Shown here piece by piece: positions 1 to 9,565 of a stretch of 64,000 nucleotides of DNA. The notes beneath the pieces are model-generated. The model made no database searches. It was not told where the DNA came from and worked only from the letters and a program-made list of their open reading frames with translations. This stretch comes from Prevotella scopos JCM 17725 (GTDB taxonomy: Bacteria > Bacteroidota > Bacteroidia > Bacteroidales > Bacteroidaceae). Within the stretch, counting starts at the first letter, position 1, and every line of letters starts with the position of its first letter. The translations under genes and the position numbers were made by a program. Location: contig NZ_CP072390.1 in the NCBI RefSeq assembly GCF_018127785.1, forward strand, positions 992,001 to 1,056,000, given 5' to 3'.

Positions 1-36
1 ATGAGCGAGACAAAGTAAAACACGATTTCTTTCCAT
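1..36 (-). CDS. Start of a gene cut by the window edge; possible DegT/DnrJ-type aminotransferase
   Basis: An ATG at 36-34 opens a frame that runs to the left edge and reads MERNRVLLCLAH. It begins 8 bp after the stop of the sugar transferase, so it is the next gene of the operon. Openings of the form LLCLAHMSG are common in PLP-dependent aminotransferases of Bacteroidales polysaccharide loci, where such a gene often sits beside the sugar-1-phosphate transferase. Only 12 residues are visible, so the product is an inference from context and the gene call rests on spacing and the ATG. Confidence 0.5.
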   Translation of the reverse strand, partial: MERNRVLLCLAH

Positions 37-44
37 TTTACTAA

Positions 45-680
45 CTATATTTTTTCACCTGCATAGTCCATCTTTTTACCGAGAACCGTACAGATAATCA
101 TTTGAATATCTTTTATAAATGAATAGTTCTTTAGATAATAGAGGTTTAACTTTACTTTATCAGGGAAAATCACCTCATCATTATATTGAGCAGGATTCTC
201 TACAGAAGCTAAAAGTTCTTCCTCATTTCTATATTTCAAACTGGCTGGACCTGTTATTCCTGGCTTTAACTTCAGAATATCTCTTTCCTCACCTTGTAAC
301 TGATCCGCATAACCAGGAACGTCTGGACGTGGACCAACAAAACTCATATCACCCTTGAGGACATTCCAGAGTTCTGGTAGTTCATCCAACTTATAACGTC
401 TGAGTTTCTCTCCAAGTGGTGTGATACGGCACTGTTCAGTTGAAGCAATAGAAGTTGCTTCTGAATCCCTACTTGCCACAGAAGCCTCAGCCTTGACAGT
501 CATCGATCTAAACTTATATACAGTAAACAGTTTACCATACTGCCCCACTCTCTTCTGACAAAACAATATAGGACCAGGCATCTTCACCTTGATTAGAATT
601 GCTACTACCAATAATACTGGACTAAGGAATAGCAACCCAAACAAAGATGCGAGTTTATCAAATAACCATTTTAAACACAT
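45..680 (-). CDS. Undecaprenyl-phosphate sugar-1-phosphate transferase (bacterial sugar transferase family)
   Basis: A 211-residue initiating transferase that moves a sugar-1-phosphate onto undecaprenyl phosphate at the inner face of the cytoplasmic membrane, the first step in building the repeat unit. An N-terminal membrane helix lies at about residues 9-30. The family motifs follow: GPILFCQKRVG and YKFRSM near residues 36-60, then the DELPEL block and FVGPRPDVPGY near 98-125. The length fits the short WcaJ/PglC-like class without the extra membrane helices. It is near the 3' end of the polysaccharide operon, 9 bp after the ATP-grasp gene. The sugar specificity cannot be read from sequence. 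Confidence 0.93.
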   Translation of the reverse strand: MCLKWLFDKLASLFGLLFLSPVLLVVAILIKVKMPGPILFCQKRVGQYGKLFTVYKFRSMTVKAEASVASRDSEATSIASTEQCRITPLGEKLRRYKLDELPELWNVLKGDMSFVGPRPDVPGYADQLQGEERDILKLKPGITGPASLKYRNEEELLASVENPAQYNDEVIFPDKVKLNLYYLKNYSFIKDIQMIICTVLGKKMDYAGEKI

Positions 681-689
681 AATATTAAT

Positions 690-1805
690 TTACGGATTCA
701 GATTTCTATTCTTTACCAACTTTACAAAATAATAGAGGAACTCACCCAAAATAGCTTTCTTATCTTCTTTTCTATAATCATCAAAAGCATCAAAGTCCCA
801 ACTCATAATCTGATTAAACTCTTTCATTGTCAGTGAACAACGAAGAATTTTACCCACAAGAGTAATTATATCACCAAGAATCCACTTAGTCTTTGTCCCC
901 ATACGTGGTTGAATCTTATGCTCATACTTCCCTGAAGTGAAAAGAGAATATACAATATAAGGTATATCGAAACCACCCGCCATTGGTGTTGCTAAACCGC
1001 CAGTAAATCGAGCATTAACCTCAATAAACACAGCCTCCTTCGTGTTTTCATTAACCTTAAAGTCTATACCACAAACTCCTTTATAGTCAACTTTATCTAA
1101 AATTAGTTTAGAATATCTTTCTATTTCTGGCATTTCAACCAAAATTCTTTGTGTTGTTGTTCCTCCACCATCTGTCTTTGTTACTAAAGATCTATATGTA
1201 CATGCTTGGAAGAAGCCATCATACCTAACACAGTCTACACTATAATCTATACCTGCAAAGAACTCTTCTATTAAGATATCTTTTGTATCATATTTGAGTA
1301 AAATATTCTTTGCTTCATCATATTTTTTAGGAAAAAAGACCCCTTTTGCAGAGTTCCCAAATTTTGTTTTAATTACTATTGGGTATGTAGCTTGCTTAAT
1401 ATCGTCTATAAAACGGGGCACTGGTACACCAACAGAATCAGATAAAATAGTTGCTTGATGCTTATCAGACAACAGAACTTGTTTCTCATAAGATTCCATT
1501 GTATATATAACATCCTTAGGAAGCTCATCTATGTGTTTTGCTATAATTAAGGCTTCATCATGCGTGGGCATAAGGACTTTGGGAGAGAAATCTTTGATAG
1601 CTTTCTTCAAATCCTCAATAAAACCTTGCTCATCTGTCTTGAAATCTCTATAGACAAATTTACCAACACTAAATTTAGAGATACTGCAAATATTATATGA
1701 TGATGTGTCTCCTACTACAACCTTTAAGCCTTTTTCATAAAGGCTACGAATAATATTATATCCAACTCGGTTCCAACAATATGTTACAATAACATCACAT
1801 TTCAT
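690..1805 (-). CDS. ATP-grasp family ligase (carbamoyl-phosphate-synthase-like)
   Basis: A 371-residue cytosolic protein with the ATP-grasp fold. KTKFGNSAKGV near residue 147 is the nucleotide-binding loop, EEFFAGIDYSVD near 182 the adenine-side strand, and FIEVNARFTGG near 265 carries the metal-binding Glu and Asn. The N-terminal part resembles the pre-ATP-grasp domain of carbamoyl phosphate synthase-like proteins common in capsule loci, where they probably ligate an amino acid or similar group to a sugar or precursor. I chose the ATG at 1805; a TTG two codons upstream also keeps the frame. The gene starts 6 bp after the preceding GT4 gene. The substrate is unknown. Confidence 0.85.
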   Translation of the reverse strand: MKCDVIVTYCWNRVGYNIIRSLYEKGLKVVVGDTSSYNICSISKFSVGKFVYRDFKTDEQGFIEDLKKAIKDFSPKVLMPTHDEALIIAKHIDELPKDVIYTMESYEKQVLLSDKHQATILSDSVGVPVPRFIDDIKQATYPIVIKTKFGNSAKGVFFPKKYDEAKNILLKYDTKDILIEEFFAGIDYSVDCVRYDGFFQACTYRSLVTKTDGGGTTTQRILVEMPEIERYSKLILDKVDYKGVCGIDFKVNENTKEAVFIEVNARFTGGLATPMAGGFDIPYIVYSLFTSGKYEHKIQPRMGTKTKWILGDIITLVGKILRCSLTMKEFNQIMSWDFDAFDDYRKEDKKAILGEFLYYFVKLVKNRNLNP

Positions 1806-1811
1806 AGTCAA

Positions 1812-3002
1812 CTACTTTTCAAGTTTTTCGTATTCTTTGAGCGTTGCCTTCCAAACCTCTTCTTGTCGAAATCTATCAACTATCATTTTACGAGACTGTG
1901 AAGCCATCACCTTTATAAGATCTTTATTTTCTATACACCAATTCATTTCCTTAAATAATGCATCTGTATCTTTAGAAGGGAATATTTTACCATTCTGTCC
2001 TTCTTTGATAATCTCATTACATCCATTGATGTTAGTTACAATAGATGGTAGTCCCATTGCACCAGCTTGTAACACTACATTAGGAAAACCCTCTCGATAG
2101 CTTGGAAAAACTAAAATATCTGCTGCAACAAAGAATGGACGTACATCTCTTTGATAGCCAACAAAACGTACATCTGGATTATTTCTAAGAAAATCCTCAT
2201 TACCACTCTTCAAAGGGTCGAGTTCTGTTTCAAAACGTCCAACAAGAAGTAACTTTACATTCTTACCTTCTTTTTGAAAACGTTTCATAGAATCAGATAG
2301 TTCATTCATACCCTTATCACCAACGATTCGCCCTATGAAAATAAAAACAAAATCATCTTTACTAAGATTTAAGTCTTTACGAATATCTTCTTTACTTCCT
2401 GTATATGGCTTTCCGTTTATTCTTGTTTCTGCTGTAAAATGGTCTGGAGAAAAGTAGTCAATATCAACTCCATTTATATTTCCATTCAGAATAACGTTCA
2501 ACTCCTTTTTTGTTATATGATCCTCCTGCAGAATTTGCTTTACTCCATTTCCTTCGGGAACAACTTTATTTGCAAAAAAACAAGTACAAACTTCCATCCC
2601 TTTTAGAATATTTCTAAGAATTCCATGAGCTCCTTGATAACGTAAGCCAGTGACGGTATAAACTCTATGCGGAACGCATGCAAACCATGCTGCTATCATT
2701 GCCAAAAGACTTCCCTTGGGAGTATTAGTATGGACACACCATGGCTTCTCCTTACGAAACAGACGATACAAGAACCAAAGCCCTTTGATATCCTTTAACA
2801 AACTGATAGGGCGTTCCAAGGGAGCATCCACAACACGAATTCCCTCTCGTTTACTAACTTCCTTCAGAACACCTGTATCTTTTGCAACACCAATAACCTC
2901 AAAGTATTGGTTCAAAAACTTCAGCTGCCCTTTCAGTAAACCATCCAAAGAGATATCTGCTGTTGTTACGCGAATAATTTTTTTTCTTTGATTTGCTTCC
3001 AA
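1812..3002 (-). CDS. Family 4 glycosyltransferase (GT-B fold)
   Basis: A 396-residue retaining glycosyltransferase of the GT4 type, likely adding one sugar to the lipid-linked repeat unit in the cytoplasm. The N-terminal half holds the acceptor-side domain. The C-terminal half shows the donor-side signature FIGRIVGDKGMNEL near residue 222 and REGFPNVVLQAGAMGLPS near 304. The usual second Glu of the E-x7-E pair is Gln here, as I recall it often is in this Bacteroidales subgroup. It starts 33 bp after the stop of the next upstream GT4 gene, so the two are probably cotranscribed. Donor and linkage cannot be predicted. Confidence 0.92.
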   Translation of the reverse strand: MEANQRKKIIRVTTADISLDGLLKGQLKFLNQYFEVIGVAKDTGVLKEVSKREGIRVVDAPLERPISLLKDIKGLWFLYRLFRKEKPWCVHTNTPKGSLLAMIAAWFACVPHRVYTVTGLRYQGAHGILRNILKGMEVCTCFFANKVVPEGNGVKQILQEDHITKKELNVILNGNINGVDIDYFSPDHFTAETRINGKPYTGSKEDIRKDLNLSKDDFVFIFIGRIVGDKGMNELSDSMKRFQKEGKNVKLLLVGRFETELDPLKSGNEDFLRNNPDVRFVGYQRDVRPFFVAADILVFPSYREGFPNVVLQAGAMGLPSIVTNINGCNEIIKEGQNGKIFPSKDTDALFKEMNWCIENKDLIKVMASQSRKMIVDRFRQEEVWKATLKEYEKLEK

Positions 3003-3035
3003 TTTTCAAATAAAAATAGGTAAATATTGAGGACT

Positions 3036-4139
3036 TTATTTCAAGACAGCCTTATAAACATCAGCATAACCATTAACGGTGTTGCTAATATCAAACTCCA
3101 AGGCTCTATTATAACAGCGTTCTGCAATTTCGTTATAATAAGCTTCATCACTTGCTAATCGGTTAATTTCTTCTGCCAATGCCTTTGCATCCTCATGTGG
3201 GAAAAGAATACCATATCCCTTAGTAACCTCTTTCAAGCCATTAACATCTGAAGCAATAAAAGGTTTATGCGCACTCATCCCTTCTACATTACTAAGACTT
3301 AATCCCTCCCAATGAGAAGACATCACAATCACATCTGCTGCTCTCAGGACATTTGGAATATCGGTACGTAAGCCTAAGAATCTAACTCGCTCACTAATAC
3401 CTAAAGAAAGAGCTAATTGTTTTACTTCCTCCATCCGTTCACCTATACCAGCAAACCAAATCTCGTATTTTTCTTTATCTAATAAGGTTAAAGCCCTAAT
3501 AATAGTATCTTGGTTCTTTTGCTTTCGGAATCCAGCCACCATCAAGATAGACTTACGATTTTCCTTTAGGTCTAATAGCTCCTTACAAGGGATGGCTTTG
3601 GATATGGCTCCAACGTCTATACCATTATTAATGGTTGTAATCATCTTGTACTTATTTGATGATTTATCAAGCCATTCACCTCCCATATATTCCCTTAATT
3701 TCTCTTCTGCGATCTTACTGATACAAATCACATGATTGTATCTTCCATACATCCAGCTTTCTATAGGACGGTACCATTTCCAGTTCCGTTTCCGATTTGA
3801 GGTGTTATGTTCCGTAGATACAAGTTTCGTGCGAACAAACATATTGGCGATTGCAACAAAAAGTTGTGGTGAAGAATTGTGCGTATGAACAACATCATAG
3901 TTTTTCATAATCTTTGCCAATTTACATATATAGAGAGGATTATAAACCCCATGCCCTAATGCGTAAATCTTCGTCTGTGGACATTCAGATTTTAATCGTT
4001 TGGTCAGTGGTGTTTCCGTACAATCAAAGATACATAAATCCACCGTATTTCCCAAAGCCTGTAATCTTGGTATCAAATTAACCACCAACGTTTCAGCTCC
4101 ACCCATATCCAAAGATGTTATGACTTGTAAAATTCTCAT
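3036..4139 (-). CDS. Family 4 glycosyltransferase (GT-B fold)
   Basis: A 367-residue GT4 enzyme. The N-terminus shows the typical MGGAE loop (SLDMGGAETLVVNLI, residues 9-23), and the acceptor domain contains DVVHTHNSSPQ. The donor half has MVAGFRKQKNQD near residue 200 and SSHWEGLSLSNVEGMSAHKP near 275, which contains the paired Glu of the EX7E motif. It lies in the capsule operon; a 214-bp spacer with a dispersed repeat separates it from the upstream gene, so a separate promoter or processing site there is possible. Confidence 0.93.
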   Translation of the reverse strand: MRILQVITSLDMGGAETLVVNLIPRLQALGNTVDLCIFDCTETPLTKRLKSECPQTKIYALGHGVYNPLYICKLAKIMKNYDVVHTHNSSPQLFVAIANMFVRTKLVSTEHNTSNRKRNWKWYRPIESWMYGRYNHVICISKIAEEKLREYMGGEWLDKSSNKYKMITTINNGIDVGAISKAIPCKELLDLKENRKSILMVAGFRKQKNQDTIIRALTLLDKEKYEIWFAGIGERMEEVKQLALSLGISERVRFLGLRTDIPNVLRAADVIVMSSHWEGLSLSNVEGMSAHKPFIASDVNGLKEVTKGYGILFPHEDAKALAEEINRLASDEAYYNEIAERCYNRALEFDISNTVNGYADVYKAVLK

Positions 4140-4224
4140 TCTCTTGTATCTTTTATGCTATATCGTTCTACTCTACTGATTGTATTATCTGAATAAAACA
4201 TCAAAATAAGGTTTATATATGTTT

Positions 4225-4303
4225 CCTGTCATTTTAACATTAGAATACAAATACTTGATATAATGTACTTTATGCTACGACCTATAGTGACAGAAATGAC
4301 AGC
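4225..4303. repeat. Dispersed 79-bp intergenic element with CTGTCA/TGACAG ends (copy 1)
   Basis: This copy begins CCTGTCATTTTAACATT and ends GTGACAGAAATGACAGC. Related copies lie at 34286-34364 (inverted) and 57471-57550. All are 79-80 bp, start with (G/C)CTGTCA followed by a TTTTAACATT-like stretch, and end with two TGACA boxes 8-9 bp apart. No open frame runs through it. The size, the inverted ends and the intergenic setting suggest a MITE- or REP-like element. It sits between two capsule glycosyltransferase genes. Confidence 0.7.
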
Positions 4304-4353
4304 AAAATTGAAAATGTAAAACCTGAACGAGAACCAAGTATTTCTTTTCCGCC

Positions 4354-5418
4354 TCAGACCTTTTCACCTACTTTCTCCAACAACCGCTTTATAACAACCT
4401 CTGGGGCAATCCATTCTTCATAATAACGCCTTGCTCCTTCCTCTAAATGCTTTCGGTAATCTTCATCAGTATTAATCTTTATCACTGCATCATATATTTC
4501 TTCAGGAGAGTTGACAAAATGAATATTCTTTCCGTGTATAAGACCTTCTCCTGGCATTTCACGGAGAAGTGGAGAAGATATAATAGCCTTTCCCATACAT
4601 AGATATTCACCTAACTTCCAACCATGACAACCGCAAACACTTGGTGTATTGAAAACGACAACGCTCTCTTTTGTCTTTCGGATATAATCATCCATTGAAA
4701 GACGTTTTTCATATAGAAAGTTCTTATATATTTCTTCATAATAAGGATAGTCAGGCATCTCAGACAAAACAGCAGGGTCATCTTTTAAGTAGTACAAGCC
4801 ACCTTCGATTTCCATTCCCGCACGTTGACAAGATTTCAAAAATTCCCCTCGATAAAGATTGGTACAATCTTTGGCAAATTGATTATACCATAATGTTGAT
4901 GCGTGAAAAACATAATTAGATTTTACTTCTACAAAATCTTCATAATATTTAATAGGGCGACGGCGCACATAAATATAGAAGTAATCGTGCATATATCGCC
5001 TTAATGATTGAAAAGACGAGGATTTTCCACGATAATAATTTAACAAGCCGAATGATAATAAACCTACAAGAGAATGATTCCTTATGCCAAAATTAGGACC
5101 TGGAACAAATAATTTTTCATATTTCTCTAAATCTCCAAACTCTATATTGACTTTAGAATAGATATCACACCAATCATATTTGTCTTTTTCAATTTCAGCT
5201 ACGTCCTTAATATCAAAATAAACTTTCGTTATTTTACCATTTTCATTATCAAACACTACCTCCATTCCACAACCATATTGACTTGCATTTGTAATCTTTA
5301 AATCTTCAAATGGATTAACGGAATATATTATTTTATCTTTCCCAAAAAGTTTATATAAACCTAACCTATAAAATGAGGTATATCTGTATTCTGTTCTTGG
5401 ATCAATATAAACCTTCAT
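4354..5418 (-). CDS. Probable glycosyltransferase of a divergent GT-B type
   Basis: A 354-residue protein that I cannot place in a numbered family with confidence. The C-terminal part resembles the donor-binding half of GT-B enzymes: CGCHGWKLGEYLCMGKAIISS near residue 262 followed by a Glu-rich segment and PEEIYDAVIKI near 305, the usual layout of capsule glycosyltransferases with a weak N-terminal domain. No signal peptide or membrane helix is apparent. Its place among glycosyltransferases supports a role in repeat-unit assembly. It could instead be another capsule-modifying enzyme. Confidence 0.7.
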   Translation of the reverse strand: MKVYIDPRTEYRYTSFYRLGLYKLFGKDKIIYSVNPFEDLKITNASQYGCGMEVVFDNENGKITKVYFDIKDVAEIEKDKYDWCDIYSKVNIEFGDLEKYEKLFVPGPNFGIRNHSLVGLLSFGLLNYYRGKSSSFQSLRRYMHDYFYIYVRRRPIKYYEDFVEVKSNYVFHASTLWYNQFAKDCTNLYRGEFLKSCQRAGMEIEGGLYYLKDDPAVLSEMPDYPYYEEIYKNFLYEKRLSMDDYIRKTKESVVVFNTPSVCGCHGWKLGEYLCMGKAIISSPLLREMPGEGLIHGKNIHFVNSPEEIYDAVIKINTDEDYRKHLEEGARRYYEEWIAPEVVIKRLLEKVGEKV

Positions 5419-5542
5419 CTAAGTAATCTTTAAAATTATTTGTTAATCAAATTATAGATGGATATCATACTACCCAACCAACATTTTCGATATTATTTAA
5501 CACCAATGAGATGTATAAAATCTCCTACTTCCATTATAATAA

Positions 5543-6502
5543 CTATATTCTACTTTCCACCAAAGAACGAAGCTTGAGACTAAAGTAATATAGTGGTTTG
5601 CAATGATAGTACAGACTTGCAAGTATCTTAAGTTTAGTCGAACGTGAGTCCTTTTCTAACGGAACATTTTTATATAAAGATCTTGCTTTATACTTAAGGA
5701 AAATGTCCTTTAAAGGATGCTTACAATTTTCCATCCATGGGCGATTAGCGACACCTGCTGTAAAATGAATAAATATCGGATGCTTTTTTCCATCCTCCAT
5801 TTCTTCTTCAGAATAGAATGGCTGCTGCTTAAAGCTATGATAAGGGAAAACGAAGAAATTAGTTACCATATTATAATTCACAGATAATATCATTTTACGT
5901 ATACACACTGCATTAATCAACCCTTGATCGTGATGAAAAACTTTGCCATTATGTGCTATAAGATAATCTAATATTTTTGCTTCAATATCGTCCTCTCTCC
6001 ATTGCTTAATATTAAGCACAAGAAAGCCTGCATTTACATATGCAGTATCAAAAGACAACCCGATAGCTTTTTTTGCATATAGCGAAACATCATCCAAAAC
6101 ACCAGCTATTTGATAATCTTTCATATCAGTATTCCAAAGTTTTTCTAAACTCCCCGAAACAATTGCATCCACATCCATATAGATAACTTTATCTATGTCA
6201 CTAGATAAAAGAGAAGAAAGAAATAATCTAGAGTATGATGATATCGAAATTGTAGGCGGCACCCTAACCTTTAAACGACTGTTAATATCACTTATATCAT
6301 ACACATTTAAGAAACCTTGACCACAAGGAATATGTCTTTCAATCTGCTTTATACTTTCTTCGTCTATATTATTAGACAAAAGATGTACTGTTATACAATT
6401 CGCCCACTTATTATTATCAAAGAGTGAGACAAGTAATATTGAAACTAATTTGGCATAATTAGCGTCAGAAGATATTGCTATATGAAGATTATCTGATTTC
6501 AT
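5543..6502 (-). CDS. Family 8 glycosyltransferase (LgtC/GATL-like, GT-A fold)
   Basis: A 319-residue retaining glycosyltransferase likely to transfer a hexose from a nucleotide sugar in the cytoplasm. The N-terminal LHIAISSDANYAKLVSILLVS is the typical GT8 opening, YMDVDAIVSGSLEKLW near residue 106 holds the metal-binding DxD, VNAGFLVLNIKQW follows, and HHDQGLIN near 188 is the conserved acceptor-side motif. It lies 9 bp downstream of the adjoining GT2 gene and is probably cotranscribed with it. A second GT8 gene lies at 15039-16010. Confidence 0.93.
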   Translation of the reverse strand: MKSDNLHIAISSDANYAKLVSILLVSLFDNNKWANCITVHLLSNNIDEESIKQIERHIPCGQGFLNVYDISDINSRLKVRVPPTISISSYSRLFLSSLLSSDIDKVIYMDVDAIVSGSLEKLWNTDMKDYQIAGVLDDVSLYAKKAIGLSFDTAYVNAGFLVLNIKQWREDDIEAKILDYLIAHNGKVFHHDQGLINAVCIRKMILSVNYNMVTNFFVFPYHSFKQQPFYSEEEMEDGKKHPIFIHFTAGVANRPWMENCKHPLKDIFLKYKARSLYKNVPLEKDSRSTKLKILASLYYHCKPLYYFSLKLRSLVESRI

Positions 6503-6511
6503 ATTTATTAT

Positions 6512-7411
6512 TTATATATTTCTTTTATCTTTAAGATGCATTAAATATCCTATTGGTGCTAAGAAATACCATCTCCCACTGATTTTAGGTATATCTACTT
6601 CATTTGGTGATACACCAGCTTTATTTTTAGTTGTTAAACAAAAACGAAAACGCCAATAGTTTATAGAATTTCTTAATTTATCCTTAAAAGGAATGGGATA
6701 ATGTACCAATTCAGAGTATGTTAACATACTACCTATAGGACTATTCATCCGTAAGCGTGATATTGCTGACGTGATACCATTTGGTTGATAATCCGCGATA
6801 TAAATAATACGATTCAAAAATCTCATTTTGTAATGCCGTGCCATCCGAAACCATACTAAAACCTCTGGACAAAATCTTTCTCCTTTAATCTCAGGGAAAG
6901 GAAATTGGCGTAACACTTCCGTTCGGAAAACCTCTTTTAAGTCACCTGTAACTTTATAAACTGTTGAGATCTCCCAGGCATGGCAATCAATGTATTCTTT
7001 TGGTAAACCACTACCTATTATATTTCCTTTTGCATCTGCATCGACACCACTCAAGCCAAGAAAAGAATCATCATGTTTTATCTTATCCCATTCTTCATGA
7101 ACAATCAGTAAAGAGTCTGCTGGTAAGAAATCGTCACTATCGGCTATAAAGAATAACTCCCCCTGTGCCTTCTTTACTCCTAAGTTAATTGCCGTATGCT
7201 TCCCCCCATTCTCTTTATTAAAATAACGGATTGAGAACTCATTCCTTAAATGCTTTTTCTGTATCAATTCGACAATAGAAGCTGTATTATCTCTACTACC
7301 ATCATCAACAATCACCCATTCAAATTCTTTGTATATTTGTTTACAAAGACTCTGATATAGCCTGTTTAACAGATTACCTCTATTGTATGTAGGAGTAAAT
7401 ACGGTTATCAT
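6512..7411 (-). CDS. Family 2 glycosyltransferase
   Basis: A 299-residue inverting GT-A glycosyltransferase. The family blocks are in order: TPTYNRGNLLNRLYQSL (residues 6-22), VIVDDGSRDNT near 34 and IADSDDFLP near 88, which carries the metal-binding acidic cluster. The start codon overlaps the stop of the EpsG-like polymerase gene by 4 bp, so the two are translationally coupled. The linkage it makes is not predictable from sequence. Confidence 0.93.
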   Translation of the reverse strand: MITVFTPTYNRGNLLNRLYQSLCKQIYKEFEWVIVDDGSRDNTASIVELIQKKHLRNEFSIRYFNKENGGKHTAINLGVKKAQGELFFIADSDDFLPADSLLIVHEEWDKIKHDDSFLGLSGVDADAKGNIIGSGLPKEYIDCHAWEISTVYKVTGDLKEVFRTEVLRQFPFPEIKGERFCPEVLVWFRMARHYKMRFLNRIIYIADYQPNGITSAISRLRMNSPIGSMLTYSELVHYPIPFKDKLRNSINYWRFRFCLTTKNKAGVSPNEVDIPKISGRWYFLAPIGYLMHLKDKRNI

Positions 7412-8550
7412 AAATTATACAATTTATCATTGTCATATGTATGGTCATACTCATACAATTCTTCTATGAAATCACCTTGTCTGATTCCTGGAGTAAGGAA
7501 TGTCTTGTATGGGTAGAGTAATATCCCCCATGACGAGAGTATTCGATAGAAAAGGACAACACACAAAAGTGTTATGAAACTTTTTAATGGAACTGCTGAT
7601 TTTGGTCTGCAAAGTTTTTCTAATATAACAATAACTCCTAATAAACAGTACCATGAAATGCGTCCACCATCAGACGACTTACAAAAGAAAAGTAGAAGCC
7701 CACAAAACATCAAATATACATTAACCATAGTCAATGAATATTCATCTTCGCCAATCTTTTTATAATTTGTCAATAGAATGAAAAGAAATAACGCAGATTC
7801 AATTACATACTCGATTCTAAATCCAAACTCAGCCGTATTCGCATATCCTGCAATCTTTGCATTATTAATGGCATCTCCAGAGATTGAAAAGACATATTTT
7901 GTTAATCCACTAACGCCAAAAATCAACAATGCTAACATGAATAAGATTATATGTTTTTGTTCAAATTTCCGCCTTGGAATAAAATATAAAAGTATCATAT
8001 ACGCTGCAGAATTGTGAATAAGCGTTGCCAGCATCACGAACAAAAGGTATTTCTTAAACTTCCGATGTGTAACATAAGGAATCGCTAACCATATTATACC
8101 AGCAGCTAATACTTGGCGAAGATAAGTAAAGGTAAAGAAAAACATCAACCCTTCGAATATAAGAAGGGCAAAGAATGGATTCTTTGTGTTTTTATAGAAA
8201 TTAATAGCATACACTACATATAATGCCAAGGTGTAAACTAAAATAAAGACATATCGGTTAGGGGTAAAAAATGCAATAAGGTCGTTAATCAATCCATAAA
8301 CAGGCTCCTTGCCAAAAAACGACAGAAACGATTGACTGAAAACCACTCCTTCACTTATACTCTCGTGCATTCTTTCGAAAACCTCACTGTATATATATCG
8401 GTCATATCCACCTAACATATCAGCTAAACCAACAAACAGACCGATACAAAGGCAAAATGCGAAGAAGAAAGATTTAGACACTTTCGTCTCACCATTATGA
8501 GCCCATGCAAGAATAGCTGTAAAAAGAAATAAAACTAAATAGTAAGCCAT
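7408..8550 (-). CDS. EpsG-like polysaccharide polymerase (Wzy role)
   Basis: A 380-residue integral membrane protein with about ten hydrophobic segments from the N-terminus to about residue 350 and a short polar tail. The early motif LADMLGGYDRYIYSEVF, FEGLMFFFTFTYLRQVLAAGI near 130 and TLIHNSAAYMIL near 177 are typical of the EpsG family, which polymerizes lipid-linked repeat units at the periplasmic face. It is the only polymerase candidate in the locus and pairs with the Wzx flippase at 13568-15010. Gene order and the 4-bp overlap with the following GT2 gene place it in the same transcript. Confidence 0.88.
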   Translation of the reverse strand: MAYYLVLFLFTAILAWAHNGETKVSKSFFFAFCLCIGLFVGLADMLGGYDRYIYSEVFERMHESISEGVVFSQSFLSFFGKEPVYGLINDLIAFFTPNRYVFILVYTLALYVVYAINFYKNTKNPFFALLIFEGLMFFFTFTYLRQVLAAGIIWLAIPYVTHRKFKKYLLFVMLATLIHNSAAYMILLYFIPRRKFEQKHIILFMLALLIFGVSGLTKYVFSISGDAINNAKIAGYANTAEFGFRIEYVIESALFLFILLTNYKKIGEDEYSLTMVNVYLMFCGLLLFFCKSSDGGRISWYCLLGVIVILEKLCRPKSAVPLKSFITLLCVVLFYRILSSWGILLYPYKTFLTPGIRQGDFIEELYEYDHTYDNDKLYNL

Positions 8551-8596
8551 TATAATATCATATCTTTTTAAATTATCAAATTCTTATATCTAATTT

Positions 8597-9565
8597 TTAC
8601 AATCGGCGTAATAAAAATAAAATTCTACAAAGAACTACACCAACAGAACAGTTAGTAAATAGCAGAAAAAGATCATACTTTTTTATACCAGTTTTTTTAA
8701 TAGGGTATAATCCCCTCTCTCGATATTCTTTCAAGCTTTTTCTTATCTCCCTTATAGGATATAGTGTTACCAAACTATAAATATATCCGACAGAACTTAG
8801 ATTGAGAAGAAACTGAAACACATCTTTCTTTTCGCCAGTCATAACTGAAATATCCTTCTTAATAAGAGAATGAATTGTCTGCGTATCATCACTCAACTTC
8901 CTAAGATTAGATAATGATCTACTCCGTGAAGTTGAATTAAAATTAAGTTGATTATAAACATAGCCATAAATTGGCACACAAAGCACATGTTTCATATCAA
9001 TAATAGCTTTCATATCAAAATACATATCCTCTATATTCTTCGTACCATCTACAAAACGATAATTAATTATTGAACTTCTTCGAAAAATTTTATTCCAAAG
9101 ATACAGACTTTGATGTCGATACAAATAGCTAACACCATCTATATTTTCTTGAGAATGATAATCTGTATGTTCTATTAAAGCTTGGGAATATTCTTTTTTA
9201 TAATTAAAGCAGATAAGTTCTGTATCTTCCAATTCTAATAGACTTTCTAATGGGAAACTATTTGTTGTATCCCAAATAACCTGATCATCGGCATCTACAA
9301 ACCATACCCATTTACCTTGAGCTTCTTCTAAACCACGATTACGAGCAGTTGAAGCACCTTTATTTGTTTGTTGAATCAGTCTAACCTCAGGATGATTCTG
9401 AGAGAAAAGTTGAGTTATTTCAGCACCCCGATCAACACTGCCATCATCTACTACCAATATTTCCTTTTCAGAATTGGGTATCGGTAATGATAAGATTGAT
9501 TCAATACATTTCTGAATGTATTGTTCGCAATTATATAACGGAATTATAAATGATATTTTTTTCAT
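8597..9565 (-). CDS. Family 2 glycosyltransferase
   Basis: A 322-residue GT2 enzyme with IIPLYNCEQYIQKCIESI at the N-terminus, EILVVDDGSVDRG near residue 38 and VWFVDADDQV near 95, the last holding the DxD-type metal site. I chose the ATG at 9565 rather than an upstream one at 9613, because it forms an ATGA overlap with the stop of the preceding gene and the GT2 fold starts directly there. The C-terminal third is hydrophobic and may touch the membrane. Confidence 0.92.
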   Translation of the reverse strand: MKKISFIIPLYNCEQYIQKCIESILSLPIPNSEKEILVVDDGSVDRGAEITQLFSQNHPEVRLIQQTNKGASTARNRGLEEAQGKWVWFVDADDQVIWDTTNSFPLESLLELEDTELICFNYKKEYSQALIEHTDYHSQENIDGVSYLYRHQSLYLWNKIFRRSSIINYRFVDGTKNIEDMYFDMKAIIDMKHVLCVPIYGYVYNQLNFNSTSRSRSLSNLRKLSDDTQTIHSLIKKDISVMTGEKKDVFQFLLNLSSVGYIYSLVTLYPIREIRKSLKEYRERGLYPIKKTGIKKYDLFLLFTNCSVGVVLCRILFLLRRL